Shown here piece after piece: positions 27,051 through 36,044 of a stretch of 64,000 nucleotides of DNA (positions are counted from its first letter, which is position 1; every line of letters begins with the position of its first letter). Below the pieces are notes generated by a model. The model worked only from the letters and a program-made list of their open reading frames with translations, made no database searches and was not told the DNA's origin. Origin of the DNA: Desulfohalovibrio reitneri (GTDB taxonomy: Bacteria; Desulfobacterota; Desulfovibrionia; Desulfovibrionales; Desulfovibrionaceae). The DNA lies in assembly GCF_000711295.1 (NCBI RefSeq), contig NZ_JOMJ01000003.1:571001-635000 (forward strand), in the 5' to 3' direction. The position numbers and the translations under genes were made by a program.

Positions 27051-27100
27051 TTGTGACGCCTTGGACGCGACACTCTCCCCCGTTACTCGGAAGGATTTGG

Positions 27101-27760
27101 ATGCGCATTGAAGACCTGGGGCTGATCTCCTACGCCGACGCCCTGGCCAGGCAAAAGGAACGGCTGGCCGAAGTGGAGGCCGGAGGCGAGGAGACCCTGT
27201 TTCTGCTGGAGCACCAGCCGGTGATCACATTCGGCCGCCACGGCGGGGAGGAGTTTCTGCACCTGCCCGAACCGGTGCTGCGGCAGCGCGGGGTGGAAGT
27301 GGCCAAGTCGGAGCGGGGCGGCAAGGTGACCTGTCATTTTCCGGGGCAGGTTGTGGCCTATCCCATCTTTCGCGTGGCCCGCAGGCCGGGCGGATTGCGG
27401 GCGGTGTTCGATGGTCTGGAGGATGCCGCTGTGGCCGCCCTGGCGGACGCGGGGGTTGCCGCGCACCGCAGGGATGGCTATCCGGGTGTCTGGACGGAAC
27501 GCGGCAAGATCGCCTCGGTGGGGCTGGCGGTCAAACGCTGGATCACCTACCACGGCCTGGCCCTCAACGTGGGGCCGGGCTTGTCGCTGTTCGAAGCCAT
27601 CACCCTCTGCGGCCTGCCCGACGCCACGGCCACCTCGGTGGCTTTGGAGCGCGGGGACGAGGCCGTGACCACGGACAAGATGAAGGAACTGCTCGGTGAG
27701 CGAATCAGAGGACATTTTACGGATTCCGCCCTGGCTGCGGGTCAAACTCCCGCAAAGTAG
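27101..27760 (+). CDS. lipB: Octanoyl-[acyl-carrier-protein]-protein octanoyltransferase
   Basis: Transfers octanoate from ACP to lipoyl domains, the first step of lipoate synthesis. The 219 residues contain the catalytic K136 (ERGKIASVG) and C170 (ITLCGLPD), and a variant of the RGG-x-T-x-H-x-PGQ motif (RGGKVTCHFPGQ). I chose the ATG at 27101, seven-base spaced from GGAAGGA; the upstream extension has no homology. The 3' end overlaps lipA by 65 bases. Confidence 0.93.
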   Translation: MRIEDLGLISYADALARQKERLAEVEAGGEETLFLLEHQPVITFGRHGGEEFLHLPEPVLRQRGVEVAKSERGGKVTCHFPGQVVAYPIFRVARRPGGLRAVFDGLEDAAVAALADAGVAAHRRDGYPGVWTERGKIASVGLAVKRWITYHGLALNVGPGLSLFEAITLCGLPDATATSVALERGDEAVTTDKMKELLGERIRGHFTDSALAAGQTPAK

Positions 27761-28574
27761 GTGCAAGGGCGGCACGCGCGACCTGCTGGCCGACCTGAAC
27801 CTGAACACGGTCTGCCAGGGGGCCAAGTGCCCCAACCTGTTCGAGTGCTTCGGCAAGGGTGTGGCCACCTTCCTCATCCTGGGCCGCAACTGCACCCGCG
27901 ACTGCCGCTTCTGCAACATCTCGCCGGGCGCGCCCCAGCCAGTGGAGCCGGACGAGCCCGAGCGCGTGGCCGAGGCCGCCAGGCGGCTGGAACTGTCCCA
28001 CGTCGTTGTCACCTCCGTGACCCGCGACGACTTGGCCGACGGCGGCGCGGGCCATTTCGCGGCCACCCTGCGGGCCATCCGCCAGGCGCTGCCCCGGGCC
28101 ACCACCGAGGTGCTCATCCCGGACTTCAAGGGCGAGGAGGGGGACCTGCGGACCGTGCTGGGCGCCAGGCCCGACGTGCTCAATCACAACCTGGAGACGG
28201 CCCGCGCCCTGTCCCCGAAAATCCGCCCCCAGGCGGACTACGCCCGCAGCCTGGAGCTTTTGCGCCGCTCCAAGGCGATAGCCCCGGACACCCCGGTCAA
28301 ATCCGGCCTCATGGTGGGCTTGGGCGAGACGGATGAGCAGGTGCGCGAGACCATGCGCGACCTGGCCGGGGCGGGCTGCGACATCGTCACCGTGGGCCAG
28401 TACATGCGCCCCAGCCTCCAGCATCCCCCGGTCAAGCGCTACGTCCACCCGGACGTCTTTGAAGAGTACGCCCGCTACGGCGAGAGCCTGGGCATCCCCC
28501 ACACCTTCGCCGCCCCCCTGGTGCGGTCCAGCTACAACGCGGAAATGTTCGCCCGGGCCGGAAAGGAAGCATGA
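27696..28574 (+). CDS. lipA: Lipoyl synthase
   Basis: Radical-SAM enzyme that inserts two sulfurs into octanoyl groups; 292 residues. It carries the auxiliary cluster cysteines C40, C45, C51 and the radical SAM cluster C66, C70, C73 (CTRDCRFC). The C-terminal RSSYNAE motif provides the serine ligand. The start is GTG with AAGGA upstream, inside lipB. Overlap with lipB suggests coupled expression. Targets would be the H protein and 2-oxoacid dehydrogenase E2 subunits; none is in the window. Confidence 0.96.
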   Translation: MSESEDILRIPPWLRVKLPQSRCKGGTRDLLADLNLNTVCQGAKCPNLFECFGKGVATFLILGRNCTRDCRFCNISPGAPQPVEPDEPERVAEAARRLELSHVVVTSVTRDDLADGGAGHFAATLRAIRQALPRATTEVLIPDFKGEEGDLRTVLGARPDVLNHNLETARALSPKIRPQADYARSLELLRRSKAIAPDTPVKSGLMVGLGETDEQVRETMRDLAGAGCDIVTVGQYMRPSLQHPPVKRYVHPDVFEEYARYGESLGIPHTFAAPLVRSSYNAEMFARAGKEA

Positions 28575-28891
28575 CACAGGCCGAACCCTGCGCCATGTGC
28601 GGGCGGGGGGCGCCCACCACGCGGCATCATCTGATACCGCGCAAGCTGCATAAGCGGTTGAAGAAGAAAGGGGTGGAGGAGGAGCGGCTGCAAGAGACCG
28701 TGCCGCTCTGCCGGGCCTGCCACTCCACGGTGCACCAGACCTTTTCCGAAAAGGAACTGGCCGGGGAGTACAATACTCTGGAGGCCATTCTGTCGGACGA
28801 ACGGGTGGCCAAGTGGAGGGACTGGCTCGCGGGCAAGCCGGACGGCTTCAAGCCCAAGCTGCGGGGGTGGAAGGCGGCGAGCGGGCGCTAG
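28571..28891 (+). CDS. HNH endonuclease domain protein
   Basis: A 106-residue protein with an HNH-type zinc-binding core: CAMCG, then the RHHLIPR motif with the catalytic His pair at residues 19-20, and CRACHSTVH. It overlaps the lipA stop as ATGA and ends convergently with the AI-2E gene. It could be a DNA nuclease, but small HNH proteins of this kind are often uncharacterised, and no restriction or phage gene lies nearby. Confidence 0.75.
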   Translation: MTQAEPCAMCGRGAPTTRHHLIPRKLHKRLKKKGVEEERLQETVPLCRACHSTVHQTFSEKELAGEYNTLEAILSDERVAKWRDWLAGKPDGFKPKLRGWKAASGR

Positions 28892-30072
28892 GCTTTCGCC
28901 TCGTTCTCTTCCATTTCCCCGTTTTCCCCTGCCTCTTCCAATTCCTCTTCAAGGGGCGTTTCCGGCTCCTCCAGGTCTCCGTCCAGGATGTGCCCGTACT
29001 CGCGGCCGTAGATGCGGACCATGGCCGTGACGAAGGAGAGCACCAGCGGGCCGTAAATGATGCCCCCGGCTCCGAAGGCCTGCACCCCGCCGATGACCGA
29101 GAGGAAGATGAAGAAGACCGGCAGCCCGGCGGATTCCTTCATAAAGACCGGGCGCAGGAAGGTATCGATCTGCACCACGATGATGATGAACCAGGCTGCC
29201 AAAAAGAGTGCGGGCTGCCATTCGCCGTTGAAGACCATGGTGATGGCGATGGGAATCCAGATCATGCCCGTGCCGATGAAGGGCACCAGGGAGGCCAGGG
29301 CGATCATGGAACCCCAGAAAAGCGGCTTGATGCCCACCAGGTAGAGGGCGAACCCGCCCACGATGCCCTGCAGGGTGGCCACCAGCAGACCGCCAACCAG
29401 GACAGCCCGGCTGACGCGCCTGAGGCTGTCCAGCACCGCGTCGGCCTGGTCCCGCCGCAGGGGCAGCAGGTACTTGACGTTCTCCAGCCACAGCGGGCCG
29501 TCCTTGAACAGGTAGAAGAGGATGACCAGCATCAGCAGGAACTGGATGGAAAGGATCACCAGGTTGCCGATGAGATTGGTCCCCATGGTGATGAGATCGC
29601 GGCCGAGGGATTGGCTGAAGTCGATGATCTTGGTCTGGATGTCCAGCTTGGAGGTGTCCAGGAAGGGCATCTTCTGGTGCAGCCAGTCCAGGGCGGGGGC
29701 GAGGTTGTAGTCCTGCAAAAAGCTCTTGAAGTCTGACTCCATCAGCCAGGCGTTGAATCGGGCCAGGGATTGGGTGCCCTGTCCGGCCAGCCCGGTGATG
29801 AAGAGGAAGGCCGGGATGCAGATGACCACCACGATGAGCGCCACGGTAATCCCCGAGGAAAACCCCCGGCGGTTAGCCACGAACCTGTTCAGCCACTCGT
29901 TGATGGGATTGAAGATGGCCGCCAGCACCAGGGCCAGGATGACGGCGTGCAGGAAGGGCCGCACCACCAGATAGGCCAAGTACAGGGAAAAGATCAGCAG
30001 CAGGATGGGGAACCAGGCGTAGAAGCCGCCCGAGCGGTTGGCTCTGGCCAACGTGTCGCGGATGCGCTTCAT
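28888..30072 (-). CDS. AI-2E family membrane transporter
   Basis: A 394-residue member of the AI-2E (PerM/TqsA-like) family with about eight transmembrane helices. A soluble segment lies near residues 100-150, and an acidic C-terminal tail (EEPETPLEEELEEAGENGEMEENEAKA region) follows. Family members transport varied small molecules, including Na+/H+ or autoinducer-2; the substrate is unknown. The ATG overlaps the recJ stop as ATGA. Its stop codon shares the palindrome CTAG with the HNH gene on the other strand. Confidence 0.85.
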   Translation of the reverse strand: MKRIRDTLARANRSGGFYAWFPILLLIFSLYLAYLVVRPFLHAVILALVLAAIFNPINEWLNRFVANRRGFSSGITVALIVVVICIPAFLFITGLAGQGTQSLARFNAWLMESDFKSFLQDYNLAPALDWLHQKMPFLDTSKLDIQTKIIDFSQSLGRDLITMGTNLIGNLVILSIQFLLMLVILFYLFKDGPLWLENVKYLLPLRRDQADAVLDSLRRVSRAVLVGGLLVATLQGIVGGFALYLVGIKPLFWGSMIALASLVPFIGTGMIWIPIAITMVFNGEWQPALFLAAWFIIIVVQIDTFLRPVFMKESAGLPVFFIFLSVIGGVQAFGAGGIIYGPLVLSFVTAMVRIYGREYGHILDGDLEEPETPLEEELEEAGENGEMEENEAKA

Positions 30073-31796
30073 GGCGTACCCCGGCGGACATCCTCGTCCA
30101 CCCGCAGGTCGCGCACGTGCATCTCGATGGTGGGCACGCCGCCGTACGTGTCTATCTTGGGGGTGAAGGCCACCCGCACCTGTTTGCCCGCCACCTTGGG
30201 TGAAATCTCGTCCGCTTGCCGCCAGGCCTTGGCCTTGAGCGCCCTGCCGGAGTCTGCATCGCGCAGCCGCATCTTGAGGTGGTTTTTGCCGAAGCGGGAC
30301 ATCCCCTCCACGGTGAGCCGGGGTGAGAGAAAGGCGGGCTCCGGATTGCCCGCGCCGAAGGGCTGCATCATCTCCAGCTCGCGCAGCAGTACATGATCGA
30401 TGCCTTCCAGCCCAAGTTCCGCGTCCAGCAGCAGCGACGGCGGCGGCATCTCCTCGCCCAGTTGGGCGTTGACGGCGCTTTCGAAGGCCGCGCGCAGGGC
30501 GTCGAGATTCTCCGGCAACAGGCTCAGCCCGGCCGCCTGCTTGTGCCCGCCGTAGCCCTCCAACAGGTGGGCGCACTGGCCCAGGCCGCCGTGCAGGTCG
30601 AACTCGCGGGTGGAGCGGCCGGAGCCCTTGAGCAGGCCGTTTTCGCGCGTGAGCACCAGGGCGGGGCGGTAGAACCGCTCCACCAGCCGCGAGGCCACGA
30701 TGCCGATGACTCCGGGGTGCCAGTCCTCTCCAGCCACCACGATGCCCGGCCGTTCGCCGAACGGTTCGGCCTGCTCCAGCGCGGCCTTGGTGATGGCCTC
30801 CTCCTCGCCTCTGCGGGTGGAGTTGAGCTCGTCCAGTTTGGCCGCCAGGGGGCGGGCGGTCTCCTTGTCCGGGGCCAGCAGCATGTCCAGGGCGTCACGG
30901 GCGTGGCCCAGGCGTCCGGCGGCGTTGATGCGCGGAGCTAGGCCGAATACCACCTGTCCGGCCCCCAGCGGGGCCTGTGGTGCGAACCCGGCCGCCTCCT
31001 TGAGGGCGAATAGCCCGGGGCGGGCCGCCTCCTTGATGAGCAGCAACCCGTTCTTGGCCAGGATGCGGTTCTGCCCTTGAAGCGGCACCACGTCGGCCAG
31101 GGTGCCCAGGGCCACGAGGTCCAGATACTGGCGCATGTCCACCGGATCGCCCGGCAGAAGGCGGTTGAGAGCGGCCAGCAGGAAGAAGGCCACGCCCACC
31201 CCGGCCAGGTCGGCGCAGGCGCAGTCCCCGCCCAGGCGTGGGTTGCACACGGCCAGGGCGCGGGGCAGCTCGTCCGGCGGCAGGTGGTGGTCGGAAACCA
31301 CCACCTCCATGCCCAGCTCGCGCGCCCGCTCGATGGGTTCAACGTCCGACACGCCGCAGTCCACGGTGAGCAGCAGTTCCACACCGTCCTCGGCCAGCCG
31401 TTCGATGCCCGCCGTGTTCAGGCCGTAGCCCTCCTCGCGGCGGTCCGGAATGTGACTGACCGCAGCGAAGCCGCGCTTTTTCAGGAAATCCATGCACATG
31501 GCCGTGGAGGTCACGCCGTCCACGTCGTAGTCGCCCCAGACGGCCATGCGCTTGCCGCGCTCAAGCCCCCGGGCCAGTGCCTCGGCCGCTTCACGCAAGC
31601 CGGGGACCGACTCCGGGGCGCAAAGGTGCCGCAGGCCGGGATTCAGAAACACCTCCATCTCCTCCAGGCTTTCCAGCCCGCGTGAGAGCAGAAGCTGGGC
31701 CACCGTGGGGGAGACGCCCAGGCTGCGGCCCGCCTCGGCGGGTGTGGTGAAGGGGTCCTCGGGGAAGGGGCGAACAATCCAGCGGCTGCGGTTCAC
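30069..31796 (-). CDS. recJ: Single-stranded-DNA-specific exonuclease RecJ
   Basis: A 575-residue 5'-3' single-strand exonuclease of the DHH family acting in recombination and repair. The DHH-phosphoesterase motifs are present: GDYDVDGVTS near residue 88, the DCGVSD segment, and SDHHLP near residue 168. The DHHA1 motif (GGHKQAAGLSL) is near residue 420. The start is GTG, overlapping the HDOD gene as GTGA. Conserved placement next to unrelated housekeeping genes is common for recJ. Confidence 0.94.
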   Translation of the reverse strand: MNRSRWIVRPFPEDPFTTPAEAGRSLGVSPTVAQLLLSRGLESLEEMEVFLNPGLRHLCAPESVPGLREAAEALARGLERGKRMAVWGDYDVDGVTSTAMCMDFLKKRGFAAVSHIPDRREEGYGLNTAGIERLAEDGVELLLTVDCGVSDVEPIERARELGMEVVVSDHHLPPDELPRALAVCNPRLGGDCACADLAGVGVAFFLLAALNRLLPGDPVDMRQYLDLVALGTLADVVPLQGQNRILAKNGLLLIKEAARPGLFALKEAAGFAPQAPLGAGQVVFGLAPRINAAGRLGHARDALDMLLAPDKETARPLAAKLDELNSTRRGEEEAITKAALEQAEPFGERPGIVVAGEDWHPGVIGIVASRLVERFYRPALVLTRENGLLKGSGRSTREFDLHGGLGQCAHLLEGYGGHKQAAGLSLLPENLDALRAAFESAVNAQLGEEMPPPSLLLDAELGLEGIDHVLLRELEMMQPFGAGNPEPAFLSPRLTVEGMSRFGKNHLKMRLRDADSGRALKAKAWRQADEISPKVAGKQVRVAFTPKIDTYGGVPTIEMHVRDLRVDEDVRRGTP

Positions 31797-32653
31797 GCCG
31801 CCACCTCGGAGATGAAGTGTTCCACGGTCTCGTTGGCCAGGGCGGCCAACACCGCCTCTTCGGCCGACTCGCGGGAGAGGTCCAGTTCGTCGCAGAGGGT
31901 GTCGGCCTGCTCCGCCCAGGTCGCGTCGTCCGTGTGGCTGCGCAGCAGGGCGTCGGCCAGGCAGAGCAGGGTGGAGGCGCGCCGGAAATCCGGGCTGCTG
32001 CGCGGGGTGTGGTGCCAGTTGACGGGCTCGGTGAGTTCCGGGGGAAGGTTCCAGGCACGCAGCACCAGCGACCCCACCACACCGTGGTCGATGCCCCAGT
32101 AGAGGTCCTCGGCCTTTTCCGGGGCCAACCCCTTTTCGCGGCGCAGCGCGGCGATGGCCCGCCAGTCCTCCGGAGCCAGCATGGCCGTGATGAGCTTGCC
32201 TAGGTCGTGAAGCAGGCCGGCGGTGTGCAGGCTGTCGGGATCGGCTTCGCCAGCGCGGCGGGCGACCTCGCCGCAGATCAGAGCCACCCGTATCTGGTGC
32301 CTCCAGTAGACGCGCAGATCGAACTCATCCGGCAGGGGGTGGGTTGTGGCCAAGCAGCGTACGGAAAGGGCCAGGACGATGTTGCGGATTTCCTTGAGTC
32401 CCAGAACGGTTGCCGCGCGGGAAACGGAGTTCACTTGGGACTGCAGTCCGTAATAGGCGGAATTGGCCAGGGAGAGGATCTTGGCCGTGAGTCCCTGGTC
32501 AACCTCTATGGTGCGGGCGATTTCATCCAGCGAGGCCAGGGAGCTTTCCTTGGTTTGGTTGAAGAGCCTGCCCAGCAGGTCCGGGGAGAAGGGCAGGTCG
32601 AAGCGGTGGTCCGCCAGGGAAGAGAGGAATTGCTGTCCCCTTTCCAATTGCAT
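31793..32653 (-). CDS. HDOD domain protein
   Basis: A 286-residue protein that is nearly all one HDOD domain, a non-catalytic HD-like fold used in signalling. The segment LANSAYYGLQSQVNSVSRAATVLG is typical. It retains an HD pair in GLLHDLGKLI and a later DHG, so some metal binding cannot be excluded. It starts 3 bases after the TPR gene and overlaps recJ by four. It shares no obvious pathway with recJ, but the overlap makes co-translation likely. Confidence 0.85.
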   Translation of the reverse strand: MQLERGQQFLSSLADHRFDLPFSPDLLGRLFNQTKESSLASLDEIARTIEVDQGLTAKILSLANSAYYGLQSQVNSVSRAATVLGLKEIRNIVLALSVRCLATTHPLPDEFDLRVYWRHQIRVALICGEVARRAGEADPDSLHTAGLLHDLGKLITAMLAPEDWRAIAALRREKGLAPEKAEDLYWGIDHGVVGSLVLRAWNLPPELTEPVNWHHTPRSSPDFRRASTLLCLADALLRSHTDDATWAEQADTLCDELDLSRESAEEAVLAALANETVEHFISEVAA

Positions 32654-32656
32654 GAC

Positions 32657-33502
32657 CTACCCGGAGGTTTTCTCGCCTCCGCCTGGAGGCGGCTCGGCGA
32701 CATGGTTCTTGCGTTGCAGGTAATCCCGGAACTTGCGGGCCTCCTCCATGTCCGGGTTGATCTCCAGTGCGCGCCGGACGTGTGTGACGCAACTCTCCAT
32801 GTCGCCCTTCTCGAAATAGGCGCGGGCCATATTCAGGACCAGGTTTTCGTCCTCCTGGGTCAGTTCCATGGCGCGTTGGTAGTATTCCACCGCCTGGTCG
32901 TGCATCTGGCTTTTGCGCAGGGAGATGCCGAACTCGTTGAAAAGGTGCTTGTGCTGTTTCTCAAAGGCGGCTTCCAGCTTGACCAGCCGCTCGAAGATGT
33001 CATTGGCCTTCTGCTTTTCCCCGCGGTCCATGTAGGTCAAACCCAGACCGAAATTGGCCCGCACGTTGTCCTCGTCCACGTTGAGCGCGGTGTCGAACTC
33101 GAATTCGGCGCTGTACGTCGCGCCCTGTTCGCGGTGCCGTTCGCCGCGGACGATGGTTTCGCTGAGCTCCTTCATCTTGGGGAAGACGGTGGAGACGTAG
33201 AACTCAGGCTCCGGGGAGAATTTTTGTAGAAATTCGTTCCTGGGCACGCTCCGCTTGGGGCCGGAGGGCACGTAATTGCGGTTCAGCGGCTGGACCTCGA
33301 TGTCGCCGCCCTTGGCCTCCTGGACGTACCAGTAGGTCTTGTTGATGGTGCGGCGTGTGGTGGAGCCGGTGCCCACCTTGTTTACGGACTGGGTTGAGAA
33401 TACCCCCTTGATCTTCTCCTCGCGGCGGGGCGTGCCTTCCCCGTCCGGCTGGCCGCCCTTTTGTTTCTTGCTGGTCTTGCCGGGGGTGTACTGGAAATCC
33501 AC
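32657..33502 (-). CDS. Tetratricopeptide repeat protein
   Basis: A 281-residue cytoplasmic protein with no signal peptide. The first 110 residues are charged and low in recognisable structure. Residues about 115-270 contain roughly four TPRs (for example AEFEFDTALNVDEDNVRANFGLGLTYMDRG and AVEYYQRAMELTQEDENLVLNMA as separate units). The C-terminus is Pro/Gly-rich. It starts with GTG with AGGGAG upstream, two bases after the pyrF stop. It probably acts as a protein-binding scaffold; the partner is unknown. Confidence 0.8.
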   Translation of the reverse strand: MDFQYTPGKTSKKQKGGQPDGEGTPRREEKIKGVFSTQSVNKVGTGSTTRRTINKTYWYVQEAKGGDIEVQPLNRNYVPSGPKRSVPRNEFLQKFSPEPEFYVSTVFPKMKELSETIVRGERHREQGATYSAEFEFDTALNVDEDNVRANFGLGLTYMDRGEKQKANDIFERLVKLEAAFEKQHKHLFNEFGISLRKSQMHDQAVEYYQRAMELTQEDENLVLNMARAYFEKGDMESCVTHVRRALEINPDMEEARKFRDYLQRKNHVAEPPPGGGEKTSG

Positions 33503-33504
33503 GT

Positions 33505-34209
33505 TTAGCTCCCTGGGGCGCGGCCCATGCGCTTGGCGAACTCTTCCGCAGCCTGTTCCGGGACGGCCGCGCGGGTGATGGGGCGGCCTACAACAAGATA
33601 ATCCGTCCCTTGGGCCACGGCTTCCTCCGGAGTGGCCGTCCGCCTCTGGTCGTCCCCGCCGCCGGAAGCGTCCGGACGGATGCCGGGTGTCAGACAGGCG
33701 AAGCCGGGCGAGGCGGCCCGCTTGATGGCAGCCACCTCCCAGGCGGAACAGACAACTCCGTCCAGACCAATGGTATTGGCTTTCCGGGAGAGGTCAAGAG
33801 CGAGGGGCTCAGGATCGGCGGCGTAGACGCCGCGCATGTCCTCCGATCCCAGGGAGGTCAGCACGGTCACGCCCATGAGGATGGGGCGGGCGCCGGTGAG
33901 CCGGTCGCGCGCCTCCACGGCCGCGGCCAGCATACGATCGCCGCCGGAGGCGTGCAGGGTGAGCATGTCCGCGCCGCGCGCTGCGGCCGAGGTCACGGCC
34001 GAAGCCACGGTGTTGGGGATATCGTGCAGCTTGAGGTCGAGAAAGACGGAGAAGCCGCGCTCCTTGAGGGAGGAAACGATGTTCGGGCCTTCGGCGATGA
34101 AAAGTTGCAGCCCGACCTTCAGCCAATCCACCCGGCCTCGCAATTTGTCCGCCAAGTCCAGGGCCTCGCCGGCCGTGGGCAGGTCCAGGGCGACAACCAA
34201 CTCAGCCAT
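33505..34209 (-). CDS. pyrF: Orotidine 5'-phosphate decarboxylase
   Basis: Last step of UMP synthesis. 234 residues, the typical bacterial type, with the catalytic DLKLHDIPNTV motif (K60, D63) and K31. It overlaps gmk by eight bases, linking pyrimidine and guanylate metabolism in the same operon. Confidence 0.96.
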   Translation of the reverse strand: MAELVVALDLPTAGEALDLADKLRGRVDWLKVGLQLFIAEGPNIVSSLKERGFSVFLDLKLHDIPNTVASAVTSAAARGADMLTLHASGGDRMLAAAVEARDRLTGARPILMGVTVLTSLGSEDMRGVYAADPEPLALDLSRKANTIGLDGVVCSAWEVAAIKRAASPGFACLTPGIRPDASGGGDDQRRTATPEEAVAQGTDYLVVGRPITRAAVPEQAAEEFAKRMGRAPGS

Positions 34210-34831
34210 TGTTGTCCCACTGGTTCAGCAAGCGCTCCACCAGTTCCGGGTCGCGGTCCGGGGCCAGCTTGCGGGCCAGGTAGACAGCGCGCAGGTCCTC
34301 GTAAGCCCTGTCCAGGTCGTCGTTGACGATCCAGTAGTCGAACAGGGGGGCCTGGACGAGTTCCTTGGCGGCGTTGTCCAGCCGCTTGTCGATGGTCGCG
34401 CGGTCGTCGGTTCCCCTGGCTTCCAGGCGGCTGACGAGATCTTTCCTGGAAGGGGGAAGAATCATGATCAGGCAGGCGGCGGGCAGGCTTTCCTTGAGTT
34501 GCCGCGCGCCCTGCACGTCGATGTCGAAGAGGACGTCCTGCCCCTGCTCCATGAGCCCGGCGGTGAACTCCAGGGGAGTGCCGTACAGGTTGCCGTGCAC
34601 CTCGGCCCACTCGGCGAAGAAGCCCTGCCGGATTTTTTTCTCGAACTCTTTCCGGCTTGTAAAGAAGTAGTCCTCGCCGTGCGTCTCCCCTGAACGGGGC
34701 TGGCGGGTTGTGTGGGATACGGAAAAACGGGCGGCGGGGTATTCCCGGCGAAGCCGCCGCAGCAGTGTGCTCTTGCCGGTCCCGGAGGGGGCACAGATGA
34801 CGTAGCACTGCCCCTTGGGTAATACGCTCAT
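34202..34831 (-). CDS. gmk: Guanylate kinase
   Basis: Phosphorylates GMP to GDP. 209 residues with the P-loop APSGTGKST at 14-22, the GMP-binding segments SHTTRQPRSGE and EDYFF, and the guanylate kinase signature near FDIDVQGARQ. It begins three bases after the DUF370 stop with GAGGAG before its ATG. The order yicC-DUF370-gmk is widely conserved. Confidence 0.96.
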   Translation of the reverse strand: MSVLPKGQCYVICAPSGTGKSTLLRRLRREYPAARFSVSHTTRQPRSGETHGEDYFFTSRKEFEKKIRQGFFAEWAEVHGNLYGTPLEFTAGLMEQGQDVLFDIDVQGARQLKESLPAACLIMILPPSRKDLVSRLEARGTDDRATIDKRLDNAAKELVQAPLFDYWIVNDDLDRAYEDLRAVYLARKLAPDRDPELVERLLNQWDNNG

Positions 34832-34834
34832 TGG

Positions 34835-35089
34835 CTACTCCTCGTCGCCCGCGGTGAACCGCTGCCCGATGGTCTCGGCCTGGATGGCCGAGAGGACGAC
34901 GTGGTTGGAGTCCGTGATGATGATGGAGCGGGTCTTGCGGCCCTGGGTGGCGTCAACCAGCCGCCCGTCGCTGCGCGCGTCCTCGCGCAGGCGCCGCATG
35001 GGGGAGGAGGAGGGATTGACGATGGAAATAACCCGTGACGTGACCACGAAATTGCCGAAACCGATGTTGAGCAGACCGGATTTTTGCAT
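34835..35089 (-). CDS. DUF370/RemA family regulator
   Basis: An 84-residue DUF370 protein, the family of RemA from Bacillus, a DNA-binding regulator of matrix genes. The family start [12 protein letters not shown] and the [31 protein letters not shown] core (read in parts) match. In Desulfobacterota the target is unknown; the name RemA here rests on homology only. The ribosome site is poor. It sits between yicC and gmk, as in many genomes. Confidence 0.85.
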   Translation of the reverse strand: MQKSGLLNIGFGNFVVTSRVISIVNPSSSPMRRLREDARSDGRLVDATQGRKTRSIIITDSNHVVLSAIQAETIGQRFTAGDEE

Positions 35090-35162
35090 AGTGCGAGAGT
35101 GGGGTTGGAGTAAGGCGTACAGACCGAACCGGATGTTCCCGGCCGGTTCGTGAAGAAAATCG

Positions 35163-36044
35163 CTACTCAAGATTCTGCACTTGCTCGCGGATTTTTTCAA
35201 GTTCCGCTTTTCCGTCCACCACAAGCCTGGATATTTCCGCGTCCTGCGACTTGGTTCCGCAGGTGTTCATCTCGCGGAATGTCTCCTGCACAAGGAAATC
35301 CAACTTCTTTCCGACTTCTCCACCCCGCTCGAGTATGGAGGCGAAACGGCCCAGGTGCGTATCCAGGCGGTTCAATTCCTCGCTCACATCGAGCCTGTCG
35401 GCCAGGATGGCGATTTCCTGGAGCATCCGGTCTCCGTTGGAATCGGCGCCGGCTTCCGCCAGCAGATCGCCCACACGCTGACGCAAGGAGGCGAACTTTT
35501 CCTCCGAAGCGACCCCGACCCGCTGGCGTATTTGCTCAATCAACTGTTGCAGGGTGGCCAGCCTGGAGCCCAGGTCTGCCGCCGTGGCCCTCCCCTCACC
35601 CTCGCGGGAGCGGTTCCAGGAGGCCAGGGCCTCGCGCAGGGCGGCATCGGCGTCCAGTGCCAGCGGGCTGTCCTCATCCGAAGCCTCCTCCTGCCACAGG
35701 GCGGGGAGGGCCAGCAGGCGGTTGAGGTCGGGGATGAATTCGGCACCGGTGTCCTGGGCCAGGTCGCGCAGCTCCGAGAGCATGGCCGCGGCCACGGGCC
35801 GGTTGAGGCTGACCGAAGCTGCCTCGGACCGGGTGAAGCGCACGCCAAGGTAGAGTTCCACACGGCCCCGGGCGGCGTATTCACGCAGGGTCTTTTCCCA
35901 GGCCTGTTCGCGGCCGCGCAGGGCGGTGGGGGTGCGCCACTTGGCGTCCAGGAAGCGGCCGTTGACGCTCTTGACCTCCCAGGTCACTGTCCAGTCGTCC
36001 GCGACGGCCTCGTATCTGCCGAATCCGGTCATGCTGCGAATCAT
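35163..36044 (-). CDS. YicC family protein
   Basis: A 293-residue YicC/YloC family protein. Members have been described as endoribonucleases or adaptors in RNA decay, and the family begins with [12 protein letters not shown], as here. The C-terminal DUF1732 segment contains [17 protein letters not shown] and the KSQDAEIS motif. The ATG overlaps the mtaB stop as ATGA with AAGGAGA upstream. There is a 73-base gap to the DUF370 gene. Confidence 0.92.
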   Translation of the reverse strand: MIRSMTGFGRYEAVADDWTVTWEVKSVNGRFLDAKWRTPTALRGREQAWEKTLREYAARGRVELYLGVRFTRSEAASVSLNRPVAAAMLSELRDLAQDTGAEFIPDLNRLLALPALWQEEASDEDSPLALDADAALREALASWNRSREGEGRATAADLGSRLATLQQLIEQIRQRVGVASEEKFASLRQRVGDLLAEAGADSNGDRMLQEIAILADRLDVSEELNRLDTHLGRFASILERGGEVGKKLDFLVQETFREMNTCGTKSQDAEISRLVVDGKAELEKIREQVQNLE

